NCBI GenBank assembly: GCA_029948255.1
Contig: JALIZF010001672.1
Span: 248,001-312,000 of the forward strand
DNA: 64,000 nucleotides
Direction: 5' to 3'
Origin: Telmatactis stephensoni
Lineage: Eukaryota > Cnidaria > Anthozoa > Actiniaria > Isophelliidae
Notes under the pieces: generated by a model
Databases searched by the model: none
What the model saw: only the letters and a program-made list of their open reading frames with translations
What the model was told of the DNA's origin: nothing
Translations under genes and position numbers: made by a program
Shown here: positions 57,701 through 64,000 of the stretch, piece after piece
Layout: each line of letters begins with the position of its first letter
Numbering within the stretch: the stretch's first letter is position 1

Positions 57701-60111
57701 AATAGCTAGTTTCAAAATAATCAAAATTCAAAATATTATTTTGGCCTTGCACAGCAAGCCAAGGATACTTTCAACAGAAAATTATTTGGTTTGTGGAAAT
57801 TTTCATGGTCCGTGTTTTGTTCCAAAACTCAAGTACACAGAGGGTATCATTAGAATTGATTTTGAAGAGGTAGCAATCAACTATACCCAATAATAGATAA
57901 AGGCTGTTAAAGTGCAAACAATCTCATTACTCAAACAATCAGTTGCATGCATTAATATCTTTGCAACCAACATTTTTATGCTTCTTTCAGGATTTTAGAA
58001 AAAAATTGCATCCAAAAACCCACTACCCCCTGTTATAAATGTTATGTTTGGTTTCCTGTGGAGTAACTGCTGCCGAGTCAGCAGGCTCACACCTTGTGCT
58101 TTCAACTCATGCAACTCCTAGCTGTTATAGTTTTATCTATATTTGCATATGGTGCTGTGGCAGTATTTTGATTGGGGAAGACGTCAATGTGACCAGATCA
58201 ACACGTTATATAACACGTTACAACACAACTTGTCCACAGTCATACAAAGACTGCTCTATTTCAACACTAACCTGGACACACTGAAATAACCCTGAACTTG
58301 CAGCATAATGAAGAGCTGTGTTTCCTTTCTATAGAGGAAGAAATTTAAAAAAATAATTTACGGTCAAATAATGACTTCAAATCTTTATAAAAATTCTAAA
58401 AATTGAGGGTAAAGGATGGTTCTTAAAGACCTTGGACAATATGTCCTTTACCCCTCCCCTATAGTGCTCCACCCTTTGGGTATTTAAATCTTTAAACATT
58501 AAAGAGATATGAAAACAAGGAATGGATGTGATATTATTTCATGAGCACAGGAGTGAAAACCTATTTCTTAGGCTCCTTCATCACCCACAAAATTCTAGCA
58601 ATATTGATGGAAATGTCTTTATTTGGATTAAAACAATAAGACTGAAATAGGATTTCTCCTTTATCTCACAACAGCTCTATGGAATAGATATGTAACCTTT
58701 GGGATTATATATCTTGCAATAAAGACAGACAAATAAGTCTTAAAGTTGACTATTAGCAATGTAGGAGCTTAGATTACAGTAAATATTTTATGAGGTATCA
58801 TTTAACTGAGAAATCAAACTTTATATTTATGTTCACAAAAATGATGTGAGCTAGCTATGTGGGTGATTTAACTTTGGAAAATATTGGATTGTGAGTATAA
58901 ATACAATACTTAGCAATTCCCCACAAACAAGCACTCAAGTTATACAATGATGTCAATATGTTACTTTCATCATAGTACAAAACAAAAGAGAAGGAATAAA
59001 AGTAAAATTGTGGTTCTTGCTCATAAGGAATTAACTTTCGTTAGAAGAAGCTTTGTATTTCCCACAGGAAATAGATCCCCCACTTATTCCATTAGGACAG
59101 AATTCATATGAAAACATCAAAAGGTAAGGAATATTGGTGACAAGTCATTAAGGAGACAATGAAGGAAAGAATATTATTCAGGCCCCCTGCCAGGGTAAAT
59201 ATTTTGTGGTCAATTCACAGATTCCAAGGTAGCCATAATTATGAGATGATATCTTGAATCTTGCTACAAAAACTGGCATCAAAATTTGAACATCAAGATC
59301 ATAATATGTTAATTTCTGATATCTTTAATCAATTTACATAACAAAAGAACAATATGAAAAGAAAAACAAATTTAGGAATGACAAACTAGTAGGAATAATA
59401 TTAAAAGGAAAATCGTATAAATATATAATAACAGTTACCATCTAGGGAAGGAAATATGCTATTTCATACTCATTTCATGGTCTTTTTCCATTTATTTAGG
59501 TCTTTCATCTGAATAAGGTTTTTTGAGTGGACTAAAGTTTTAGCTTGCATGGTTTCGCTTCAAGAAAATTGATCTCGAGGATTAAGGATGAATACCAAAC
59601 ATTTTAAAAATAATACAATAATTCCACAAAAAATACGACTTTTCCTTGAGATCACTGCAAACACTCAAGGCCGAATGTGTGCAATTTGTGATATTGTAAA
59701 CTTATTTTAGCGTGATACCAACAAACTTACATGGTCTTTGGCCCCTAGATCTGACATGTTTTCATCTTCAGCTCGACATCTATGAAGCATCAAAGACAGA
59801 CACTCAGCTCTCAGTTTATCTTTCAAAGGATCCGCTCCTCTGTCTATCATACAAATAAAATGTATAGGCGTTTGGTTGAACGAATTTTTTAGGCTATCAT
59901 TGGCTCCTTCGACCATGAAGTCTCGTATAAACGGCTTCATTCCATAGAGACAGGCGTAATGAAGCAAGGTATTGTTGCTGTAACTTTCTCCATAGTTGTA
60001 GTTAGGGTCGAGGTTTCTCTTTATCTCGGGGTTCTTTAAGTAAAGCTCCATGGCCTCGACTTCTTCGCCTTTTTGAAGAGCTTTGCGAAACTTTGAAGAC
60101 GAACTTCCCAT
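36799..60111 (-). CDS. ANKIB1: ANKIB1: ankyrin-repeat RBR E3 ubiquitin ligase, complete
   Basis: 25 exons, all phases consistent, 956 aa: 59731-60111, 58272-58328, 57324-57449, 57053-57112, 55307-55384, 54335-54374, 53860-53943, 53682-53734, 52681-52781, 52518-52599, 52333-52395, 51812-51984, 50876-50985, 49097-49178, 47951-47999, 47658-47731, 47292-47352, 46086-46172, 45939-46008, 43532-43680, 43059-43240, 41627-41669, 40655-40928, 37715-38017, 36799-36887. It opens [12 protein letters not shown], with a possible N-myristoylation glycine. Ankyrin repeats span about 40-190 ([22 protein letters not shown]). RING1 (about 297-350) has CNIC and [11 protein letters not shown]. The IBR (about 376-450) has [13 protein letters not shown]2/Rcat has [19 protein letters not shown]; the catalytic cysteine should be about 506. 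An Ariadne-like helical region follows ([33 protein letters not shown]). Three ubiquitin-interacting motifs are near 852-868, 909-924 and 934-948. Family knowledge: Ariadne-type RBR ligase forming a Cys-linked ubiquitin intermediate. Confidence 0.95.
37281..37570. repeat. Foldback MITE, family C, copy 2
   Basis: Ends CAAGAGACCACAATACTAAG and TTAATATTATGGTCTCTTAG, inner TATTGATGTCTGTGC and its complement. In the last ANKIB1 intron. Confidence 0.85.
38137..38254. mobile_element. Palindromic MITE
   Basis: TAAGGCCCTGTTCACACTAC on the left, mirrored by GTAGTGTGAACGGGGCCTTA on the right, with GATCGATCT repeats inside. About 118 bp. It touches the element that starts at 38254. Confidence 0.85.
38254..40070. 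mobile_element. 1.8-kb element with inverted 12-bp tandem arrays at both ends
   Basis: The left end CTTTCTAGTTAGGATCC runs into about seven copies of GTTAGGATCCGA (38262-38353), then a unique block with AGGATCCCTACAGGAATACA. The right end is the exact inverse: block at about 39871-39920, about ten copies of TCGGATCCTAAC (39942-40059), then AACTAGAAAG. In the ANKIB1 intron 38018-40654. No transposase seen. Confidence 0.85.
39477..39743. mobile_element. MITE nested in the 12-bp-array element
   Basis: Inverted ends TACAGTCAATCCCGAAAAGG and CTTTTCGGGATCGACTGTA, with inner CAGTTGAAAAGA and TCTTTTCAACT. A TA target site and CAG-like ends fit a mariner-type element. Confidence 0.75.
41097..41592. 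mobile_element. Non-autonomous inverted-repeat element
   Basis: Left TTACTCGTGCCCAGCCC and right GGCCTGGGCACGAGTAA are inverted. The right end also holds a hairpin (CTCGTGCCGGCC with GGCCTGGGCACGAG). In the ANKIB1 intron 40929-41626. Confidence 0.7.
41728..42056. repeat. Inverted-repeat element
   Basis: Left AGGAAGGTTGCCGACGG and TTTGTCACGTGAC, right complements CTGTCACGTGAAAG and AACCGCCAACCTTCGT. In the ANKIB1 intron 41670-43058. Confidence 0.65.
42290..42395 (-). repeat. Retroelement 3'-tail fragment
   Basis: On the minus strand: CATTCCCTGATGATGGACGG then ATTGTCCGAAAGCTTGG and AACCAACGTGGAAGAAACAC. Typical of the region after a GIY-YIG domain. Confidence 0.5.
43980..44135 (+). repeat. 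Retroelement tail with (TTG)n end
   Basis: Ends CACAGAAATAAAGTTAGTAT, then ATT and TTG repeats to 44133. In the ANKIB1 intron 43681-45938. Confidence 0.5.
44497..45286. mobile_element. Inverted-repeat element carrying a nested family-B MITE
   Basis: Left AAGGCGCTGTTACACTGTGC, right GCACAGTGTAACAGCGCCTT. Inner parts repeat CAACTTGTTTCGCAACG-like words in both directions. A family-B MITE lies inside at about 44584-44808. Confidence 0.8.
44584..44808. mobile_element. Foldback MITE, family B, copy 2
   Basis: GGCGGTGTTACACGAGACGA and CGTCTCGTGTAACACCGCC ends, internal GACTTGGATTCAAAAACTCG, as in copy 1 at 19232-19451. Confidence 0.85.
45381..45600 (+). pseudogene. Relic of a GIY-YIG retroelement, C-terminal end plus tail
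   Basis: Frame 45381-45493 reads [20 protein letters not shown] and then [10 protein letters not shown] stop, matching the usual end of a GIY-YIG retroelement protein (Penelope-like type). After it comes GAAAATGATGCTAGTTCAGC, ATCGAAACGTTAGC, the characteristic tail. Inside an ANKIB1 intron; clearly a truncated copy. Confidence 0.65.
46299..47167. mobile_element. 870-bp inverted-repeat element with GAGTTACGCG motifs
   Basis: Arms of about 190 bp: TCGAGTTACGCGC, CCACACCCATTTTTGCCTGT, GACTTCGAGTTACGCGATGA and GTCGAGTTACG on the left, all mirrored on the right. In the ANKIB1 intron 46173-47291. No transposase frame. Confidence 0.85.
47375..47540. repeat. MITE family D, copy 2
   Basis: AATGGTAAGGAAAGAGCGGG, GGTACACGCGTCTACTGAAG and GACCGAGTTTTCCGGAATTT. 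In the ANKIB1 intron 47353-47657. Confidence 0.7.
47794..47930. repeat. Foldback element, family F, copy 1
   Basis: TTTTCGTATGACTGAGAAAC mirrored by GTTTTCCCACTCATACGAAA; inner CCGTACCGTGACAGTACCGT words. A looser relative lies at 52128-52272. Confidence 0.65.
48262..48466. mobile_element. Palindromic MITE
   Basis: TTAGGGGGTGTTTACATGAC on the left mirrored by CATGTAAACACCCCTAA, with inner CTAGGATCATCCTAG and TAGCAGGTAGGATGATTC arms. Confidence 0.85.
48662..48930 (+). mobile_element. tRNA-derived SINE
   Basis: Head from about 48668: box A-like TGGCACAGTTGGTTAGTGCG and box B GAGTTCGATCC at the right spacing, then an unrelated body, ending in repeated TTTAC units (48900-48925). Lies in the ANKIB1 intron 48000-49096. 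Confidence 0.75.
49198..49372. mobile_element. Foldback MITE, family G, copy 1, beside a splice site
   Basis: GAAATATGGCGGCAAATTTG, GACTGACTAGCCTCG and mirrored GAGAGGCTAGTCAGT, CAAATTTGCCGCCATATTTC. It begins about 18 bp upstream of the acceptor AG (49179-49180) of ANKIB1 exon 49097-49178. A partial copy is at 62245-62368. Confidence 0.8.
50627..50688. repeat. Short perfect-like hairpin
   Basis: GTCTAGACCCAGACCTCTTT facing AAGAGGCCTGGGTCTGGAC. In an ANKIB1 intron. Confidence 0.7.
51249..51416. mobile_element. Palindromic MITE
   Basis: TTAGGGCCGGTTCATACACC mirrored by GTGTGAACTGGCCCTTA; inner CATACGCAGACTCAATAGCG and its complement. Confidence 0.8.
51585..51780. repeat. MITE family D, copy 3
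   Basis: TAATGGTAAGAAAAGAGCAG, GATACATGCGTCTAC, AGATCGAGTTTTCCGGAACT. In the ANKIB1 intron 50986-51811; closest to copy 2. Confidence 0.7.
52128..52272. repeat. Family F relative
   Basis: TTTCGTATGACTGGGAAAAT on the left, TTCCCACTCATTCTGCGACA on the right, with GGTACGGCGCGGT words. Degenerate. Confidence 0.5.
53440..53552 (+). repeat. Retroelement tail with (ATT)n end
   Basis: Ends CTCATTAAATAAAGATTTAT and ATT repeats. In the ANKIB1 intron 52782-53681. Confidence 0.5.
55596..55960. repeat. ATTC tetranucleotide microsatellite
   Basis: Near-perfect then decayed ATTC/TTCA repeats over about 360 bp in the ANKIB1 intron 55385-57052. The open frame through it (repeated SFIH) is an artefact. Confidence 0.9.
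56002..56144. repeat. Foldback segment
   Basis: CATGGAAAGTGCGCGCGTAC, GTTTTTATTCACGAGTTG mirrored by AACGAGTGAATAAAAACTGT, AAGCACTTTCCATGG; ACGAGCGAGGAACGAGCGAG in the middle. Confidence 0.75.
56140..57035 (-). mobile_element. About 0.9-kb DNA element with short inverted ends
   Basis: Ends CATATGCATATCGAGATTT and AAATCTCGATATGTATATAA are inverted. Two direct repeats of CTTCTGATTGGACGTAT lie near 56843 and 56900. A minus-strand frame at about 56535-56710 reads [15 protein letters not shown] and on to [15 protein letters not shown] before a stop; I do not recognise it. The right end stops about 17 bp from the donor of ANKIB1 exon 57053-57112. Confidence 0.6.
58329..59730. other. ANKIB1 intron 1, no gene seen
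   Basis: A 1.4-kb AT-rich intron with no repeat or exon I can name. Confidence 0.6.
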
Positions 60112-60552
60112 TTTCGCTTCGTCACCAACTACGCAAATCAATCAACTTGCAGACTTCTCTAGAACAGCCATCGAAACCATAACGACAAAGAATCGTAGTG
60201 AAACGCGGTAAAATGAACTTCAAAAATGTTTATAGAAATTATAAAAGAATTAACGAAGTGTGAAATGTTTGTTATTAGGCTTGATCTCTCGTCGCACGAT
60301 GTTTCGCTTTTTCTTACAGCATTTTCTCCATGAATCCAATACCTCCAAACTCACAAAAAATAACAAGAAATTAAGTGAAGAACCAGCGTTGTTAATATTC
60401 TGCTCCAAAACCTGGAAGAGTGAAGAACAATTCCAAGATTTTCAATCAACCAAACACTCAACTTCTTCCTCTTTTTTTCCTTGTTGTCTATTTGAGGAAC
60501 CGCTGCATGCAAATGCGCCCACGATCAGCCTCGTTCTCGTGACAATTTCAAT
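60112..60552. promoter_or_regulatory. Bidirectional promoter of ANKIB1 and MRPS14
   Basis: A 441-bp gap between divergent start codons. The sequence near the MRPS14 start is CAATATGGCGGC, a YY1-like ATGGCGGC context at the ATG itself. No TATA box is obvious. Confidence 0.6.
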
Positions 60553-62123
60553 ATGGCGGCCTTGTGGAGAAGAACATTGCAGTGTGCTTCACATTTGACT
60601 CTATTCTCGTCCATTCCTTGGCGCCTTTTTTCTACAAATACACTCTTTACAGCTAAAAGAGGATCAAGGACTGTTACTACTGCAGTTTCAAGCTATTTTC
60701 AACCTAAACAAAAACAGAGGCCGCAATGTCGTTCAACATCAATTCAAAATAGTGAGTCCAAATTTTCACATTTTTATTTTGACAATTTTTATTTCAATAG
60801 AATGAAGATATTGTTCATCATGGCTGAGTGATAAAGGATACTCACGATAGTCTCACGATAGTGGTCAACGCGACGTTTCGACTGCTGTATATCAGACGAT
60901 GGTCGTCTGTCTCAGGTGGTCGTCTCTCTCTTCTCTGTGATTTGTCGACGCCGTTATGTTTCCTAATGTTCGATAACAACGGCTCTAGAATCTTGATGCT
61001 GCTGAATTTGTTAATGTGCTACACCTGGCCCAGTCACAGATCCCAAACAGTAACCAAACATACCAACAAGACCGGCCATTGTCCCGACTTTCCCACTCCC
61101 GGAGTACCCAATCGATGAAACCGATAATCGATAACAATCGATATTAATCGATATCAATTAATCGATTGATTTCCGAAATCTATGACCAATCCATGACTCA
61201 AGGTTGTGTGTTTATCGATTGCTATTGATTATCAATACCAATCGATAATAATTTCTTCCCTTTACCTTACCTTACCTATTCTTACCTTATATCTGTCACT
61301 AGTATAAAACTCTATGCTGAAATCTATTTGTAGGGGGAGGGAGGAATGGAGCTGTTTGCACAGACAAGACACTAGGAATAAAGAACCTTACTAAATATTC
61401 AAATTATTGATTTTAGATCAAGAGACCATAATACTAAGAGAGCGAAACTCAGTATTGATGTCTGTGCGATGTTCGTGGCGCCTAAGGCTATTTTTAGTAA
61501 TTTTGCCATCGCGCGCACAAGGCTCTCAAACAATAGAATTCAAACTGTCCCGTCCGTGCCCACATCAAAAATCAAATTCTATTGGTTGAGGGCCTTGCGT
61601 GCGCTATGGCGAAGTTATTAAAAATAGCCTTAGTCACCACGAACATCGCACAGACATCAATACTGAGTTTTGCTCTCTTAGTATTATGGTCTCTTGTTTT
61701 AGATGCAAAAATAGGTTAAAATTGTATTCTTATTCTAACTTGTGCTATTTTTCAGATTCAGTGATATTCAAGTCATTTTCAACATCATCACACTTAAACA
61801 AGTACTATGTAAAACCCAACTACCTCAAAAAGTGTGGCAGAAGAGATATGAAAAGAAGACAAATGTTTAAAGAATATGAAATTGAAAGATCTGGTCTTCG
61901 AATGATCAAAAAGAGTGACATTCTTCCATCAGGTGTGAGGCAAAAAGCAGCTGAAGATCTCCACAAGCTTCCACTAAATAGTAGTCTCACTCGTGTTCGT
62001 AACAGATGTGTGTTGACAGATAGAGGGCGTGGTATTGTTGGAAGATTTAGAGTGTCAAGAATGATGTTTAGATACTTTGCTGAAAAAGGGCTTATTGCTG
62101 GTGTTCAGAAAGCTCAGTGGTAA
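60553..62123 (+). CDS. MRPS14: Mitochondrial ribosomal protein uS14m
   Basis: Two exons, 60553-60751 and 61756-62123, phase-1 join, 188 aa. The start [15 protein letters not shown] is basic and hydrophobic, as a mitochondrial presequence. The C-terminal 85 residues are the uS14 domain: [45 protein letters not shown], ending GVQKAQW; human MRPS14 ends with a similar motif. Family knowledge: part of the small mitoribosomal subunit head, needed for mitochondrial translation. The N-terminal extension is about 60 residues longer than the human protein (128 aa). The intron holds a family-C MITE and a stretch rich in ATCGAT words. Head-to-head with ANKIB1. Confidence 0.94.
60862..60915 (+). repeat. 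Retroelement-tail-like fragment
   Basis: AACGCGACGTTTCGACTGCT and CAGACGATGGTCGTCTGTC, a common 3'-end motif. In the MRPS14 intron; weak. Confidence 0.35.
61100..61255. repeat. ATCGAT-rich degenerate repeat
   Basis: Many AATCGAT, ATCGATA and ATCAATCGAT words on both strands within 150 bp of the MRPS14 intron. Confidence 0.6.
61419..61695. repeat. Foldback MITE, family C, copy 3 (most complete)
   Basis: CAAGAGACCATAATACTAAG on the left, CTTAGTATTATGGTCTCTTG on the right; inner TATTGATGTCTGTGCGATGT and its complement. In the MRPS14 intron. Confidence 0.9.
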
Positions 62124-62244
62124 CATTTGTTATTTGCCAGGTTCTGTAGAATTTTTGAAGTAAATAATTCAAGTGGAAAACAAAATAAGAAGTCTTATTG
62201 ACTGAATCAAAATATGGCATCCAATTTTACCTGATATTGATTCA

Positions 62245-62368
62245 GACTGACTAGCTCATGTTCATGTGGAAAGACAAATGCGTTTTCACAAATGAGAGGC
62301 TAGTCAGTCCAGAACAATAGTTATGCAAATTGGTTGCCATATTTCAATTCGGTGTATGAATATGAACA
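62245..62368. repeat. Foldback MITE, family G, copy 2 (partial)
   Basis: GACTGACTAGCTCATGTTCA, GAGAGGCTAGTCAGTCCAGA and TTCAATTCGGTGTATGAATA match copy 1 at 49198-49372, but much of the left arm is missing. Confidence 0.75.
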
Positions 62369-62864
62369 TTACAGAATTCCATTTGTAAAAAAACTTTTTA
62401 CCAGTAGTTTTGTTGTTAAATTTACCATGTGTACCAATATGTATTAGTCTAATAGTCCTATTCTGAATGCCTTATTAGAATGTTTTTGCTACTGGAATTA
62501 GCTATAATGTGAATGAATTGTTAAAATGCCAATGAGCCAAATAACATACTTGATGATTTTATGATGACAAAATTATCACTAAGACACTTGTAATCTGAGT
62601 AAATTAACATGAAGGCTTGTTAATTGATTAAATTGATTAAGATTTTTTGATTCACCTAAAGTGCATTTATGATGGTATTCTTAAAGCAAACGTCTGTTTG
62701 ATAAGTGTCTTGGTGATAATTCTTTTAACACATATTTACGTTGTATTCACTAGTATGTTGCACAGCTCATTAGCATTTTAACAAACAATTATCTGGGAAA
62801 ACGCTTCACTTGTATATCATCTAATGTTGTGTATTGCATTCAGTTTACTCTATGTAGCCATCTT

Positions 62865-63045
62865 AATGTCGGTGAAACTGGATGACGCCTCGTTGATCGA
62901 ATTCGCGATCATATTTGCTATATCAACGACAACACTAAGCCAGCTTCCCGACACTTAAACTATAACGTCAATTACACGATCGTCTTTGGTTTGCATGTGT
63001 TTGATCGATGTTACTATAATAATGGCCGTAAGTCCTAAGAAATGC
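62865..63045 (+). pseudogene. Decayed GIY-YIG domain of a retroelement
   Basis: One frame reads NVGETG, a TGA stop, then RLVDRIRDHICYINDN and TKPASRHLNYNVN, the centre of a GIY-YIG nuclease as carried by Penelope-like elements. The stop could be a CGA-to-TGA decay. A separate C-terminal relic lies at 45381-45600. Confidence 0.65.
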
Positions 63046-64000
63046 GACTTATTCATTCATTGGCTACTCTACAGCCCAATAGTATGATGAACGGTCAGGA
63101 CTGTAGCATGGGGAGGGGCTTCCGTGAAAAAGAAAGCGACCAGCACGACATGAAACCGAGCGACGCATTACTTTCCTAAAGTGACGCCACACTCTTCTAA
63201 AGAACGCTACAAATGTCTCTATTGTTACCCATGTAGTGCTGCAACATTATATATGCTAATGTTCAAGAGTTTGCTTTTGAAGTCTGTTGCTAATGAAACA
63301 AACGACAAAGACATGGGAGCAGTTGTCTTACGGGACTGACATCGACCGGTTAAGGTAACTCGAAGTAGTTGTTTTCAGCCCGCACCGCACATTTTCATTT
63401 GGCGCAATGGACAACTTAATGCGCACCAATGGACTTGGTTTCTACACCAAACATGAGGATAAGATTGAAGTTTTAAGGTGTCTGGAAACAGTTTTTATGG
63501 TCATCAACCGATAACAAATAAACGGTTTAAAACTACTTTCCTGTAGTCGATTCTTTAAGATGTTTTAAGACATAGTAGCTAAAGGATTGAAGTTTCAGTG
63601 CTAGGTGTGTCCCTGCAATCGGCGTTAATTTATGCATATTATGGGGAAATCCCGTATATCAGACTTTTGGTTATTTCTCAAAAAGTTTACTATAGAATCT
63701 TCAGTCAACTTTGGAAATTAATCTTGGAAGTACGAACTAAGTTTTCACCGAGCTTCGAGGAATTTTATTTCGCAAATCTCAAGTTATAAAGTCTTTAATT
63801 TGGGATATGATTTTTTAAGGCGATTGTAAATATCGGATCGAAAAGCGATGTAGAGAACTAACATATTCATGTACATCAGTTGATTTCATGCTAGAAGTTG
63901 TTTACTACCCTCTTTACTTGTCTGAAACGTTTGGAGGCAATTTTTTTTATTTTTGGCGGAGTTAGAGCCTTGGAAAGAAAGAAGACTTTTACGCACAAGT

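Larger units (their letters stand above)
62124..64000. other. MRPS14 3' flank and right edge, no gene seen
   Basis: Contains a partial family-G MITE (62245-62368) and a decayed GIY-YIG relic (62865-63045). The last kilobase shows no coding region I can support. Confidence 0.55.

Noticed and set aside
63598..63789. Open frame near the right edge
   Set aside because: No start context, homology or splice support.

Overview
This is a 64-kb piece of animal nuclear DNA, AT-rich, with GT-AG introns, short exons and many small transposons. It holds seven conserved metazoan genes. Their short introns, the many foldback MITEs, and relics of GIY-YIG retroelements of the kind common in anthozoans suggest a cnidarian, probably a stony coral or close relative. 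The species call is inference; the gene calls rest on exons that I translated and joined by hand across splice sites.

Layout from left to right. (1) 46-3292, minus: first four coding exons of the Cdc42-binding kinase MRCK; the rest lies beyond the left edge. (2) 6511-17941, minus: a complete WAC gene, 12 exons, 593 aa. (3) 18847-20983, plus: a small PTTG1IP-like membrane protein, two exons, 159 aa, divergent from WAC. (4) 21338-29398, minus: LARP7, about 13 exons, tail-to-tail with PTTG1IP; two of its exons have reading-frame breaks. (5) 29873-33509, plus: a Rab11-type GTPase, divergent from LARP7 across a 474-bp shared promoter; its prenylation motif lies just past the stop, in another frame. 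(6) 36799-60111, minus: a complete ANKIB1-type RBR E3 ubiquitin ligase, 25 exons, 956 aa. (7) 60553-62123, plus: mitochondrial ribosomal protein uS14m (MRPS14), divergent from ANKIB1 across a 441-bp shared promoter.

The genes do not form a pathway. They are mostly housekeeping or regulatory: transcription and chromatin (WAC, LARP7), ubiquitination (ANKIB1, and WAC through H2B), membrane traffic (Rab11), cytoskeleton (MRCK) and mitochondrial translation. Three head-to-head pairs occur in the window.

The accessory content lies in introns and gaps: at least twenty inverted-repeat elements, several in two or three copies and some nested, a tRNA-derived SINE, retroelement tails, and a 1.8-kb element whose ends are inverted arrays of a 12-bp unit. 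Two transposons sit within about 20 bp of ANKIB1 splice sites. I found no rRNA, canonical tRNA or CRISPR, and no convincing wholly new gene system.
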